Shown in pieces: positions 55,167 through 64,000 of a stretch of 64,000 bases of DNA. The position numbers were made by a program, and so were the translations under genes. Under the pieces are notes generated by a model. That model searched no databases. It was not told the origin of the DNA and was given only the letters and a program-made list of their open reading frames with translations. The stretch lies in NCBI GenBank assembly GCA_021773135.1, contig JAJFKP010000048.1:1-64000 (forward strand), read 5' to 3'. The stretch's first letter is position 1. Each line of letters opens with the position of its first letter. The stretch comes from Woeseiaceae bacterium (GTDB lineage Bacteria; Pseudomonadota; Gammaproteobacteria; Steroidobacterales; Woeseiaceae).

Positions 55167-55613
55167 CTAGAAAGGTATGTCGTCATCGAAGTCAGATCCG
55201 GACCCACCGCCCTGCGGCGGGGCGCTGGGGGGAGGCCCGCCGGAACCACCACCCATGGCGGGAGCTCCACCGCCGGTGCGACCGCCCAGCATCTGCATCT
55301 CGTCAGCGATAATCTCCGTGGTGTACTTGTCGTTGCCCTGTTGATCCTGCCACTTGCGCGTCCGCAGTTTGCCTTCGATGTATACCTGCGAGCCCTTCCT
55401 CAGGTATTCGGCGGCAATCTCTGCCAGGCGCCCAAACATGGCCACCCGGTGCCATTCCGTGCGGTCCTTCTGTTCACCGGTCTGCTTGTCTTTCCATGAC
55501 TCATTGGTCGCAACACTCAGGTTGGTCACTGCCGATCCGCTGGGCATGTATTTTGTATCAGGATCGTTACCCAAATTCCCGACAATGATTACTTTGTTGA
55601 CTCCGCGAGCCAT
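55167..55613 (-). CDS. ssb: Single-stranded DNA-binding protein
   Basis: A 148-residue SSB. OB-fold residues 1-110 ([62 protein letters not shown]), a Gly/Pro-rich linker, and the acidic tail DFDDDIPF that recruits repair proteins. It lies near uvrA, with an MFS gene between. Confidence 0.96.
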   Translation of the reverse strand: MARGVNKVIIVGNLGNDPDTKYMPSGSAVTNLSVATNESWKDKQTGEQKDRTEWHRVAMFGRLAEIAAEYLRKGSQVYIEGKLRTRKWQDQQGNDKYTTEIIADEMQMLGGRTGGGAPAMGGGSGGPPPSAPPQGGGSGSDFDDDIPF

Positions 55614-55737
55614 AGTGTTCCCCTGTTATTGAGTTTTGTGTTTATTCAGTTATTCGACCGCACATTTGCGAGCGGGGGTACGTATTTTAGGCTCTGCTGC
55701 ACCAAATACCAGCCCGATTTAGGGCTCATTTCACCGC

Positions 55738-56916
55738 TTATTCGCGGCTCTTATGGAAGCGGTGCACCAACAGCCATAGGCCACTCAGCACTGCACAGAC
55801 GAGGAAAACCGCCGCCGGATTGCCGCCACCGATAAATTGGCCGCCCAGCAGGCCGCCTACAAAGGCGCCGAGAAACTGGGCGCTGGAGAACACGCCCAGG
55901 GATGCGCCGCGGATTTCGCCGGAGGCCTGTATGGACAGTCGTGCCGGCAGGCCCGCCTCAAGGAAGTTGAAACCGGCGAAAAATACGGCCAGCGCCGCAA
56001 CAACCGCGGTCGAGGTGGAGCCTAAAAAAGCCAGCATCAGCTGGCCCGCCAAAAGCAGGAAAATAGCAATTGCCAGCGTCGCCGACTTGCCCCTGCGCTC
56101 ATCGGCCAGCACGAGTGGCACGGTCCCCAGGAGTGACGCAGCCATAGCGCCAATGTAGATTTTCCAGTGGCTACCCAAAGGCAGATCAAGTTCGCTGGAC
56201 AACAGAAAAGGCAGCGCGACGAAACTCGCCGTGAGCAGGACATGCAGGATAAATATATAGAGGTCGAGGCGCAGCAGATCTGGTCTGAATGCGGCACGGA
56301 TACTTCGATCTGGCGGCCGGGCGGGCCTTTCGATACCGCGTGGCAGGAAAATCAGGAGCAATCCAGCGAGCACAGCGAGGCCTGCAGCAATCCAAAAGAG
56401 CGCGCGCACGCCATACGCAGCGGCTATGACCGGCCCGATCATTAGTGCCAGCAGGAAAGAGCTGCCGATGCCGATGCCCAGGATAGCCATGGACCGCGTT
56501 CTGAATTCGTGCCGGGTGCCGTCTGCCAGCAACGCCGATAGCGTCGCTGAAATTGCGCCAGCACCCTGCAAGAGGCGCCCGCCAATGACACCGTAAATAT
56601 CGAGACTCTCGGCTGCAATCACGCTTCCGGCCGCGAACAGCAGCAGGCCGAACACAATGACCGGTACCCTGCCGATTCGGTCTGACAATGCGCCAAACGG
56701 TATTTGCAGCATTGCCTGGGTGAGGCCATAGCCACCGACCGCTAGACCGATTAATGTAGGCGTCGCGTGTTCCAGGCCGGCCGCGTAAATGGCGAGTACA
56801 GGCAGGAGAGCGAACAATCCGAACATACGACAGACGGCTATCAGCGCAACCACCGCGACGGTCTGGCGCTCCTGAGGCAGCATTGCGCCTGTTAATTGCT
56901 TGGATTGCTTATTCAT
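55738..56916 (-). CDS. MFS transporter
   Basis: A 392-residue major facilitator with 12 predicted helices. The loop 2-3 motif is FGALSDRIGRVPVIVFG. Such a transporter (YajR-like/drug efflux type) often sits between ssb and uvrA in this class of bacteria, so it may be conserved rather than acquired. Substrate unknown. Starts 175 bases from uvrA, divergently. Confidence 0.9.
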   Translation of the reverse strand: MNKQSKQLTGAMLPQERQTVAVVALIAVCRMFGLFALLPVLAIYAAGLEHATPTLIGLAVGGYGLTQAMLQIPFGALSDRIGRVPVIVFGLLLFAAGSVIAAESLDIYGVIGGRLLQGAGAISATLSALLADGTRHEFRTRSMAILGIGIGSSFLLALMIGPVIAAAYGVRALFWIAAGLAVLAGLLLIFLPRGIERPARPPDRSIRAAFRPDLLRLDLYIFILHVLLTASFVALPFLLSSELDLPLGSHWKIYIGAMAASLLGTVPLVLADERRGKSATLAIAIFLLLAGQLMLAFLGSTSTAVVAALAVFFAGFNFLEAGLPARLSIQASGEIRGASLGVFSSAQFLGAFVGGLLGGQFIGGGNPAAVFLVCAVLSGLWLLVHRFHKSRE

Positions 56917-57028
56917 ACGTGGATGCCACCGGCCCCTAAGGCGCTGATCTCTCTCGGGATCGCCCGGATTTGCAAGGTCCGAACGGCTACCTGCCGGTCG
57001 CTGCGTAATTAATATCGGTCAACTTACT

Positions 57029-57058
57029 TTGCGCCGTCTTAATGCGGCGGCGTATATT
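57029..57058 (+). promoter_or_regulatory. Probable uvrA promoter
   Basis: TTGCGC (57029-57034) and TATATT (57053-57058), 18 bases apart, about 33 bases before ATG 57092. I see no LexA (CTGT-N8-ACAG) site here. Confidence 0.55.
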
Positions 57059-57091
57059 AGCAGGTTGTTCAGCGATCACTGCACACCCCAT

Positions 57092-59938
57092 ATGAAATCC
57101 ATCGAAATTCGCGGCGCGCGTACGCATAATCTCAAGAATATTGACCTGACACTGCCGCGAGACAAACTCATCGTTTTCACCGGTCTGTCCGGATCAGGCA
57201 AGTCGTCGCTGGCGTTCGATACGATATATGCCGAAGGTCAACGGCGTTACGTTGAATCGCTTTCGGCTTACGCACGCCAGTTCTTGTCGATGATGGAGAA
57301 GCCGGACATAGACCATATCGACGGCCTGTCTCCCGCGATCTCTATCGAACAAAAATCAACCTCGCACAATCCCCGTTCCACTGTTGGCACGGTTACGGAA
57401 ATTCACGACTACCTGAGGCTCCTGTACGCCCGCGCAGGCACTCCGCGGTGCCCGGATCACGGCGTGACCTTGGAGGCCCAGACCGTTAGCCAGATGGTCG
57501 ATCATGTCATGACGCTTCCTGTGGATACACGGCTCATGCTGCTCGCACCGGTGATTGTCGATCGCAAGGGAGAACACGTACAGCTGATGCAGGACCTGAT
57601 GGCGCAGGGTTTTATTCGTGCACGCATCAACGGTGAGGTCTATGAGCTTGACGACCCGCCGAAACTGGACCTGCGCAAGAAACACAGCATTGAAGCCGTC
57701 ATCGATCGATTCAAAGTAAAACCAGATCTTAAACTGCGCCTGGCCGAGTCCTTTGAAACGGCGCTCAGACTCGCAGACGGCGTGGCCAGAATTGCATTCA
57801 TGGACGATGCCAAAGAAGAAGAGCTGGTATTTTCGGACAAATTCGCGTGCAACATTTGTGGCTACAGTCTCACCGAACTTGAGCCGCGATTGTTCTCATT
57901 CAACAACCCGTCCGGTGCCTGTCCGGGATGCGACGGCCTCGGCGTAAAACAATTCTTCGATCCGGACAGGGTCATTGTCAATTCCGATTTGTCACTGGCA
58001 GGTGGTGCCATTCGTGGCTGGGATCGCAAGACAACCTATTATTTTCAGATGATCAAGAGCCTGGCTGCGCATTACAAATTTGATATTGAGACACCATTTT
58101 GTGAACTCAGCGACGACCTGCAGCAGATTGTCCTGTTCGGTAGCGGCAAAGAAAAGATCGAATTTTTCTACGCCAATTCCCGTGGCATGGAAATCAAGCA
58201 AAAGCACCGCTTTGAAGGCGTAATTCCCAATCTCGATCGACGCTACAAAGAAACCGAATCGAATGCCGTTCGCGAAGAACTGACGCGCTACCTGAACAGC
58301 CAGCCCTGTCCCGATTGTAGTGGAACCCGGTTGAATCGCTCGGCCCGTAATGTATTCATTGTCGATAGGTCGCTTCCTGAATTAAGCGATCTGTCAGTCG
58401 GTCTGGCACGCAAGTTTTTTGAGACTCTGCAGCTCGATGGCTGGCGCGCAACCATCGCCGAAAAAATCGTGAAAGAAATCGGTGACCGCCTCGGTTTCCT
58501 GAGCGACGTAGGACTCGACTATCTATCGCTCAACCGCAGCGCAGACACGCTTTCCGGAGGCGAGGCACAGCGCATTCGACTCGCGAGCCAGATTGGTTCC
58601 GGCCTGGTTGGAGTAATGTACATACTCGACGAGCCCTCAATCGGACTGCACCAACGCGATAACCAGCGCCTGCTGGGGACATTGATTCACCTGCGGGATA
58701 TTGGCAATACCGTGATTGTGGTTGAACATGATGAAGAAGCCATTCTGGCTGCCGATCATGTGATCGATCTCGGTCCGGGCGCGGGCGTGCACGGCGGACA
58801 GGTGGTGGCAGCCGGCACACCCGAGGAAATTCGTCAGAACGCACAGTCACTTACCGGCCAGTACCTATCCGGCAGACGCGCAATTCCGCTACCGGCTGAG
58901 CGCATCAAAGTGAACAAGAAACGGCAGCTGAAGATCTCTGGCGCCACGGGCAATAATCTGAAGTCAGTTACCGCCGGCATTCCGCTCGGATTGATGACGT
59001 GCATCACGGGCGTTTCGGGCTCTGGCAAATCCACGCTCGTTAACGATACTTTATACAAGGCGGTAGCCGAAGAACTGAATCGCACCAGCAAGAACCCTGC
59101 ACCATACGAAAGCATCAAGGGCCTCGAGATGGTCGACAGAGTCATAGACATCAGCCAGAGCCCAATTGGCCGGACTCCGCGCTCGAATCCGGCTACCTAT
59201 AGTGGGCTGTTCACGCCGATTCGGGAACTGTTTGCCGGTACGCAGGAAGCGCGGTCGCGCGGATATATGCCGGGCCGCTTCAGTTTCAACGTCAAGGGCG
59301 GTCGTTGCGAAGCCTGTCAGGGTGATGGCGTGATTAAGGTCGAAATGCACTTTCTTCCGGACGTTTACGTCCCCTGCGATGTCTGCCGCGGCAAGCGCTA
59401 TAACCGTGAAACGCTGGAAATCCGGTACAAGGGAAAAAGCATAACGGAAGTCCTGGAAATGACCGTCGAGGACGCAGCGGAATTTTTTAAAAACGTGCCA
59501 GTACTGGCGAAAAAACTGCAGACACTGCTGGACGTCGGGCTCTCCTATGTATGCCTTGGGCAGAATGCGACGACGCTGTCCGGTGGCGAGGCACAGCGTG
59601 TGAAGCTGGCGAAAGAGCTGTCCAAACGCGATACCGGGAATACGTTGTACATTCTCGACGAACCGACGACCGGTCTGCATTTCCACGACATTGAGCACCT
59701 GCTTGCTGTCCTGCATCGACTCAGAGACAAAGGTAATACGGTCGTCGTCATAGAACACAACCTCGACGTCATCAAGACGGCGGACTGGATCATTGATCTT
59801 GGTCCGGAAGGTGGTGACGGCGGCGGCGAAATTGTCGCCACTGGTACACCGGAAGACGTCGCAGCCAACAAAGCGTCATTTACCGGTGAGTACCTGGCGC
59901 CACTGCTGAGCGGCACGACAGAAAAACGCCGCGCCTGA
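57092..59938 (+). CDS. uvrA: Excinuclease ABC subunit A
   Basis: A 948-residue damage-recognition ATPase. Two ABC modules: Walker [15 protein letters not shown] and [14 protein letters not shown], signatures [11 protein letters not shown] and [11 protein letters not shown]; zinc sites [12 protein letters not shown]...CPGCDG and [11 protein letters not shown]...CDVCRGKRY. The start is ATG 57092, the standard [19 protein letters not shown] opening. Confidence 0.97.
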   Translation: MKSIEIRGARTHNLKNIDLTLPRDKLIVFTGLSGSGKSSLAFDTIYAEGQRRYVESLSAYARQFLSMMEKPDIDHIDGLSPAISIEQKSTSHNPRSTVGTVTEIHDYLRLLYARAGTPRCPDHGVTLEAQTVSQMVDHVMTLPVDTRLMLLAPVIVDRKGEHVQLMQDLMAQGFIRARINGEVYELDDPPKLDLRKKHSIEAVIDRFKVKPDLKLRLAESFETALRLADGVARIAFMDDAKEEELVFSDKFACNICGYSLTELEPRLFSFNNPSGACPGCDGLGVKQFFDPDRVIVNSDLSLAGGAIRGWDRKTTYYFQMIKSLAAHYKFDIETPFCELSDDLQQIVLFGSGKEKIEFFYANSRGMEIKQKHRFEGVIPNLDRRYKETESNAVREELTRYLNSQPCPDCSGTRLNRSARNVFIVDRSLPELSDLSVGLARKFFETLQLDGWRATIAEKIVKEIGDRLGFLSDVGLDYLSLNRSADTLSGGEAQRIRLASQIGSGLVGVMYILDEPSIGLHQRDNQRLLGTLIHLRDIGNTVIVVEHDEEAILAADHVIDLGPGAGVHGGQVVAAGTPEEIRQNAQSLTGQYLSGRRAIPLPAERIKVNKKRQLKISGATGNNLKSVTAGIPLGLMTCITGVSGSGKSTLVNDTLYKAVAEELNRTSKNPAPYESIKGLEMVDRVIDISQSPIGRTPRSNPATYSGLFTPIRELFAGTQEARSRGYMPGRFSFNVKGGRCEACQGDGVIKVEMHFLPDVYVPCDVCRGKRYNRETLEIRYKGKSITEVLEMTVEDAAEFFKNVPVLAKKLQTLLDVGLSYVCLGQNATTLSGGEAQRVKLAKELSKRDTGNTLYILDEPTTGLHFHDIEHLLAVLHRLRDKGNTVVVIEHNLDVIKTADWIIDLGPEGGDGGGEIVATGTPEDVAANKASFTGEYLAPLLSGTTEKRRA

Positions 59939-59990
59939 GCAAGGCCGAAGTAAGCGGAATCGCGATATCAATCGCGCTGGTTATTAGAAA

Positions 59991-60590
59991 CTACTGCGCT
60001 CTGCGTACCGCGGTGATGATCACGGGATCTGCGAGTATCTGGCCTTGCGTGTATTCAGAATATGATGCCGCGTCGGCCGGCAACGCCTGGATCCTGCGCA
60101 CGACATCCATGCCACTGACCACCTTGCCAAAGGCTGCAAATCCCTGGCCATCAGGGTTACGGGTCTGGCCATAGTCCAGGCCGGGCTGATTGCCAATACA
60201 GATGAAGAACTCAGAGGTTGCGGTACCGACACCGTCGCGCGCCATCGAAATAACACCATCTGTATGCAAAATGCCTGTCTGCTCGGTGGTCTCGTGATCT
60301 ATCGCGTCAATCGCCCCTTCCGCAGCGTTTCCTCGGCCCCCCTGGATTACTTCAATCTTTGGCGCACCCCGGTCGTTTTCATAACTGACAACCCTGTAAA
60401 ATGAGCCGCCATCAAGGTAGCCATTGTCAGTGAGCTTGAGAAAATTGTCCGCCGTGATCGGCGCGGCCTCCGTATACAGGTCGATCTCGATATCGCCCTC
60501 TGCGGTTGACATCACGATGCGTACTGACTCATCTGCTATGGCACAGGCGCCAAGACTCAGTGCCAGAAACACGGCTAAAAATTTATTCAT
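59991..60590 (-). CDS. Lipoprotein cyclophilin-type peptidylprolyl isomerase
   Basis: A 199-residue protein. The signal ends LSLGAC, a lipobox that would anchor it to the envelope. The cyclophilin domain follows: VRIVMSTAEGDIEIDLYTEAAP, NFLKLTDNGYLDGGSFYRVV, GVISMARDGVGTATSEFFICIG and GFAAFGKVVSGMDVV. It probably assists folding of periplasmic proteins. Converges on uvrA. Confidence 0.9.
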   Translation of the reverse strand: MNKFLAVFLALSLGACAIADESVRIVMSTAEGDIEIDLYTEAAPITADNFLKLTDNGYLDGGSFYRVVSYENDRGAPKIEVIQGGRGNAAEGAIDAIDHETTEQTGILHTDGVISMARDGVGTATSEFFICIGNQPGLDYGQTRNPDGQGFAAFGKVVSGMDVVRRIQALPADAASYSEYTQGQILADPVIITAVRRAQ

Positions 60591-60686
60591 TGTCAGTCTC
60601 CTGTGAGTGGCTCAGCAATATAGTTATACCTTGGTCTGGCAATAGCCACCGCATCGACGCCATGCCAAAACAGGATGAAAGCGCAC

Positions 60687-61448
60687 CTACCCGGCGCCTG
60701 CGGGCTCATCTTCAGACGGAAAACGTCCACTGGTCAGGAACGCGTAGACCAGTTCAAATACCTGCGTCTTTTGCATGATAAACGCGTGGCTCGCATTGAC
60801 CAGGCGAAAATCGCGCATGCCATCCAGACGGGTGTCAGCGACAGAGACCCTGCCATCATCGGGATCGTCCAGCACGGCTGAGGTTACCGGATCAATCGTT
60901 GCGTCTCCGGCAATTACGGCGAATTCGAATTCTGGTGTGCCCAACTGAAGCGGAATGCTGTCTTGCCCCTTTCCTAGCTGGTAACCAGCCGGACCATTGA
61001 GCCACTCAAAACCTGGCCATTCCTGCAGTTCATCAACAGCCTTGCTGCCCTGGTTGGGTGGCGCAAGCATAACCACGCGACCGAGCGAGTCGTGCTCGTT
61101 TTCCGAAAAATAGTATCGAACCAGGATTCCGCCCAGCGAATGCGTAACAAAATGAACTGTGTCGCTGCTGTTCTTTTCGGCGCACTGTGCGAGTCCGTTT
61201 TCCACCGCCATTGTTGCAAGTTCTTCAATCCTGTAATCACGCGACGGATAGTCAATATTGGCTACGGCATAACCGTATTCTTCGAGGAACCAGCTCATGC
61301 GCTCCATGGAAAGTGACGAGCGCGCCAGGCCGTGCAAGAGTACGACGCATTCACCGTCATGTTGGGATGAATCATTCGCGGCATCGCTGCACCCTCCGAG
61401 CAACAGTGGAGTCAACAGGCACAGTGCCAAAGTAGCGGATTTATGCAT
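60687..61448 (-). CDS. Lipoprotein alpha/beta-hydrolase (lipase-like)
   Basis: A 253-residue protein. Lipobox LLLGGC, then VVLLHGLARSS (oxyanion loop), nucleophile Ser in FVTHSLGGILVRYYF, and a likely catalytic His in NASHAFIM near the end. It resembles membrane-attached lipases/esterases of the class that includes plant-type phospholipase-like DUF676 proteins. Substrate unknown. It precedes the isomerase gene by 96 bases on the same strand. Confidence 0.87.
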   Translation of the reverse strand: MHKSATLALCLLTPLLLGGCSDAANDSSQHDGECVVLLHGLARSSLSMERMSWFLEEYGYAVANIDYPSRDYRIEELATMAVENGLAQCAEKNSSDTVHFVTHSLGGILVRYYFSENEHDSLGRVVMLAPPNQGSKAVDELQEWPGFEWLNGPAGYQLGKGQDSIPLQLGTPEFEFAVIAGDATIDPVTSAVLDDPDDGRVSVADTRLDGMRDFRLVNASHAFIMQKTQVFELVYAFLTSGRFPSEDEPAGAG

Positions 61449-61454
61449 CGATCG

Positions 61455-61970
61455 TCATAGAACGAGTCGCATCGCAATTCGTTTCGATGTATCGAGTCCA
61501 GCCTGTTTTTCAGTTTCGAATAGTGACGTTAACTCAGGACCGTATTCGGATGAATCCACACAATCAAATCCCAGTCGACGATAGAAAGGTGCATTCCAGG
61601 GAAGATGTCGAAACGTCGTCAGAGAAACGTGCTCGAACTTCGATTCGCGCGCCCAGTCGACGGTCGTCTGAACCAATCGAGTCCCGACACCCAGACGACC
61701 AAATGCCGGCATCACGCCGACCTCGACGAGGTACGCCTGACCGTCGACCACGTCGGCAATCGAGAAACCGACGACTTTCTCATCGCCCTTGATAGCTACC
61801 CACAGCCTTGCGTCTTGCTGAGCGCGGTTAAGATCCGCCTTGGCAGTAGTCTTAAAGCGCAATCTTGATGGCAGATCTGCCGCGGTGAAGAGTGTCGCCG
61901 CTGCAATCTCGATTCCCGGGATGGCGGCGATATGACCGACCGTAGCCGGACTGACGACGATATTCTGCAT
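61455..61970 (-). CDS. GNAT family N-acetyltransferase
   Basis: A 171-residue acetyltransferase. The acetyl-CoA loop is VMPAFGRLGVGTRLV, followed by FEHVSLTTFRHLPWNAPFYRRLGF, the usual GNAT C-terminal strand. Acceptor unknown. The start is ATG 61970; the extension to 62147 lies inside the upstream membrane gene. Six bases before the lipase start. Confidence 0.88.
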   Translation of the reverse strand: MQNIVVSPATVGHIAAIPGIEIAAATLFTAADLPSRLRFKTTAKADLNRAQQDARLWVAIKGDEKVVGFSIADVVDGQAYLVEVGVMPAFGRLGVGTRLVQTTVDWARESKFEHVSLTTFRHLPWNAPFYRRLGFDCVDSSEYGPELTSLFETEKQAGLDTSKRIAMRLVL

Positions 61971-61972
61971 TC

Positions 61973-62596
61973 CTACTCGCCCTGTCCGATAGCACGCAGC
62001 TGACGGTCGTGTAGTTTGCTCAGCAGGGCGAGCGCCAGGATAGCCCCTAGAAGCGCCCACCCCATGTCGGACTGCGTATCCCAGGCATAACCCTGCGTAC
62101 CAAGAAAAGACTCGGCCGCCTCCTCCGACAACAGGGCTACCCACCATTCGATCAGTTCGTAAAACGCACTGAAACCGAGGCAGAAACAGACGATAAAAAA
62201 ATTGCGCCAGCTCGCGCTGTTGAATACGTTTTTTCGAATAACAATTTCACGGGTAATAATCGCCGGAATGAAGCCCTGTACGAAATGGCCGAGCTTGTCG
62301 TAGTTGTTGCGGGAGTGATCGAGCATGTCTCCAATCCAATCAAACAGCGGCACCTCAGCATAGGTGTAATGGCCACCGACCATCAGAACTATGCTGTGTA
62401 TGAGAATCAAGACATACACCAGCGGTGTTAAGGGAAAAGAATTCCGGGTACAGGCAATCAGGGCGAAGCCAATCAAGGCCGGTAAAACTTCCAGCCACCA
62501 TGTGGGATAGTCGTGCGGATTGATTCCTGACCAGACAAGTACGGCGAGAAACACTGCAACCCAGGTGTAGCGGAGCCCTTTGCTTGCTTCACTCAC
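61973..62596 (-). CDS. DUF2238 (YjdF) family inner membrane protein
   Basis: A 207-residue membrane protein with five or six helices. Family features: YDKLGHFVQGFIPAIITREIVIRK and FSAFYELIEWWVALL with GTQGYAWDTQSDMGWALLGA. Function unknown. Directly upstream of the acetyltransferase (2 bases). Confidence 0.9.
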   Translation of the reverse strand: MSEASKGLRYTWVAVFLAVLVWSGINPHDYPTWWLEVLPALIGFALIACTRNSFPLTPLVYVLILIHSIVLMVGGHYTYAEVPLFDWIGDMLDHSRNNYDKLGHFVQGFIPAIITREIVIRKNVFNSASWRNFFIVCFCLGFSAFYELIEWWVALLSEEAAESFLGTQGYAWDTQSDMGWALLGAILALALLSKLHDRQLRAIGQGE

Positions 62597-62621
62597 GAAC
62601 AGTTTCTGTAGCGATTTTTAT

Positions 62622-62933
62622 TCACACCGAGAACCAGAACTCTATTTCGGATGTTTCTACGTCGAAACGGGCCGCGTGTTCTTCATTTGCATCCAGGTGA
62701 TACCAGTCGCCCGGACCGTAACGCGTCTCCTTATCACCCTTGGTCAATCTGAGCTCGCCGGACGTGATGACTCCGACGTTCCGGCTCGGATGCGTGTGTG
62801 CCTCAATTCTCGTGTTGGCAGGATACGAAGCAAACAGGACCTCACAGCCTTCCGCAACAAGTCGGTGAGCGTCGAACGGGCCGTCGAAATCGGGCAGAGC
62901 CCGAATCAGGTCCGGAAAATGCGGCTTACTCAT
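62622..62933 (-). CDS. Small cupin-domain protein
   Basis: A 103-residue single-cupin protein. Motif 1 is IEAHTHPSRNVGVITSGEL, with Asn where Glu usually sits; motif 2 is GDWYHLDANEEHAARF. The histidines could bind one metal. Function unknown. In line with the acetyltransferase group. Confidence 0.85.
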   Translation of the reverse strand: MSKPHFPDLIRALPDFDGPFDAHRLVAEGCEVLFASYPANTRIEAHTHPSRNVGVITSGELRLTKGDKETRYGPGDWYHLDANEEHAARFDVETSEIEFWFSV

Positions 62934-62947
62934 AGGCGATCCTAAAT

Positions 62948-63154
62948 TCAGTAGTGGGGTGGAATTTCCTCAGGCGCACCGTCCGCCGGTGCCGCTTCCG
63001 ATAATGCCCTCACCCGATCTTTAAGCGCGTTGACCAGCAGTTCCAGATTGGCAATCTGCGCTTGCTGGCTGATCAGCGCATCATTGAGCTCTGCGATTGC
63101 CAGTTCCTGATGCGACAACTTTGATTCGATGTTGACCAGGTGTTCATCTGTCAC
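62948..63154 (-). CDS. slyX: SlyX family protein
   Basis: A 68-residue coiled-coil protein ending PPHY, the SlyX hallmark. The start is GTG 63154, with GAGGT 7 bases upstream, giving MTDEHLVNIESKLSHQE; a start at 63187 would add an unconserved piece. Function unknown. Confidence 0.88.
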   Translation of the reverse strand: MTDEHLVNIESKLSHQELAIAELNDALISQQAQIANLELLVNALKDRVRALSEAAPADGAPEEIPPHY

Positions 63155-63268
63155 GGTTAAACCTCGACGGGGGTCAGACCCAAACACTACGGTGGTCGCC
63201 GCAAATCTTCAATCCCCACACCGCGCCAACGTGTATCCTTGCTTTTTTCGCCACGCGAGCAGACATAG

Positions 63269-64000
63269 ATGTCGCTCATTCGCTTTGATGAGGTGTCGCT
63301 TGACTTTGGCGACCAGAAAATCCTGACGAAAGCCGATATGGCCATCGAGCCTGGCGAACGCATTTGCCTGATCGGGCGGAACGGCGCGGGCAAATCAACA
63401 ACCTTCAAACTCATCACGGGCGAGCTTGAGGCCGATCGTGGCGAAATTGTCCGCAGAACCGGGCTGGTCGTCAGCCAGCTGGCGCAGGCATTGCCGGATG
63501 CCCAGGACATGCCCGTGCATGAGGTAGTACGGTCCGGACTGACCGGGCTGCAGTCAGTTCTGGATGACTATCATCGGCGTTCTCTCGAGGAACTGGATCG
63601 CGCTGGCATGCGCGAGCTCGAAGAGTTGCACAAGCAAATTGATGCCCACGGTGGCTGGAATCTGGAGCAACGGGTTGAAGCGACGATTTCAGAGTTGAGC
63701 CTGCCCGCAGAGAAAAAAATGAACGAGCTGTCGGGCGGCTGGCGACGAAGAGTTGCACTGGCCAGGGCGCTGGTACAAAAACCCGATTTGCTGTTGCTCG
63801 ATGAGCCAACCAATCACCTCGATATTGTCACCATAAACTGGCTTGAAAGCGTGATCCTGTCTTACCAGGGTTCGGTGTTGTTCATCACTCACGACCGTGC
63901 CTTTCTACAGCGGCTGGCAACCCGAATCGTTGAAATCGATCGCGGCAAGCTGACCAGCTGGCCTGGTGACTACGAGAATTTCCTGCGACGCAAAGATGCC
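63269..64000 (+). CDS. uup: ABC-F ATPase (Uup-type), cut by the window edge
   Basis: The first 244 residues of a two-domain ABC-F protein. The first ATPase domain is complete: Walker A LIGRNGAGKSTTFKL, signature LSGGWRRRVALARAL, Walker B LLLLDEPTNHLDI, and the H-loop ITHDRAFL. The start is ATG 63269. Uup is the best fit (MSLIRFDEVSLDFGDQKIL), a factor acting on ribosomes; the second domain and any C-terminal extension are outside the window, so other ABC-F members remain possible. Confidence 0.88.
   Translation, partial: MSLIRFDEVSLDFGDQKILTKADMAIEPGERICLIGRNGAGKSTTFKLITGELEADRGEIVRRTGLVVSQLAQALPDAQDMPVHEVVRSGLTGLQSVLDDYHRRSLEELDRAGMRELEELHKQIDAHGGWNLEQRVEATISELSLPAEKKMNELSGGWRRRVALARALVQKPDLLLLDEPTNHLDIVTINWLESVILSYQGSVLFITHDRAFLQRLATRIVEIDRGKLTSWPGDYENFLRRKDA

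Noticed and set aside
56917-57091. LexA box before uvrA
   Set aside because: No CTGT-N8-ACAG pattern is present in the intergenic region.

Overview
The window is a 64 kb stretch of core chromosome from a gammaproteobacterium of moderately high GC. Gene order is close to that of enteric and pseudomonad genomes: ygfB-pepP-ubiH-ubiI; zapA-6S RNA-fthC-rpiA; rplM-rpsI; coq7-crp; pmbA/darP; maf-rng-yhdP-tldD; leuS-lptE and holA-nadD-rsfS-rlmH; miaB-ybeZ-ybeY-corC-lnt; ssb next to uvrA. Coq7, homodimeric Sat and secreted DUF885 and PQQ proteins rule out an enteric. A marine or sediment lineage is plausible, but I cannot name the genus.

Layout. 1-353: a tandem glycine riboswitch on the minus strand, aimed at a gene off the left edge (probably gcvT or a glycine transporter), followed by a run of 18 C. 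354-7.6 kb: secreted peptidase-like DUF885 protein, a tetraheme cytochrome c, a haem-b membrane protein, a PQQ/haem-c alcohol dehydrogenase, a small secreted protein and an amidohydrolase. This is the most accessory-like stretch. 7.7-15.4 kb: ubiquinone hydroxylases, pepP, ygfB, a coiled-coil protein, zapA, 6S RNA, fthC, a histone H1-like lysine-rich protein and rpiA. 15.4-16.2 kb: tRNA-Gln(CUG) inside an unusual field of structured repeats. 16.2-28.4 kb: ribosomal proteins, coq7, crp, rpe, djlA, purC, yihY, pmbA, darP, purEK, an ExeA-type ATPase with an FHA domain and two small genes. 28.5-38.5 kb: tldD-yhdP-rng-maf-rlmH-rsfS-nadD-holA on the minus strand. 38.5-43.9 kb: a block not normally found between holA and lptE (Trm112-like protein, MerC-family protein with a Zur-like box, membrane proteins, yidD, sufE, cysS, an HExxH protein). 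43.9-55.1 kb: lptE-leuS, a TetR-cysC-sat operon with a perfect palindromic operator, and lnt-corC-ybeY-ybeZ-miaB. 55.2-64 kb: ssb, an MFS transporter, uvrA, envelope lipoproteins, small genes, slyX and an ABC-F gene cut by the right edge.

Functional links: the PQQ dehydrogenase, haem-b membrane protein and tetraheme cytochrome could form one electron-transfer chain; UbiH, UbiI and Coq7 together can supply the three ring hydroxylations of aerobic ubiquinone synthesis; LptE, Lnt, YhdP and YidD serve the envelope; RlmH, RsfS, YbeY, RNase G, DarP and the ribosomal proteins serve translation. I found no phage, insertion sequence or CRISPR. The best candidates for something undescribed are the structured repeats around tRNA-Gln, the 62-bp perfect palindrome over that tRNA's 3' end, the cytochrome/PQQ module and the ExeA-FHA protein.
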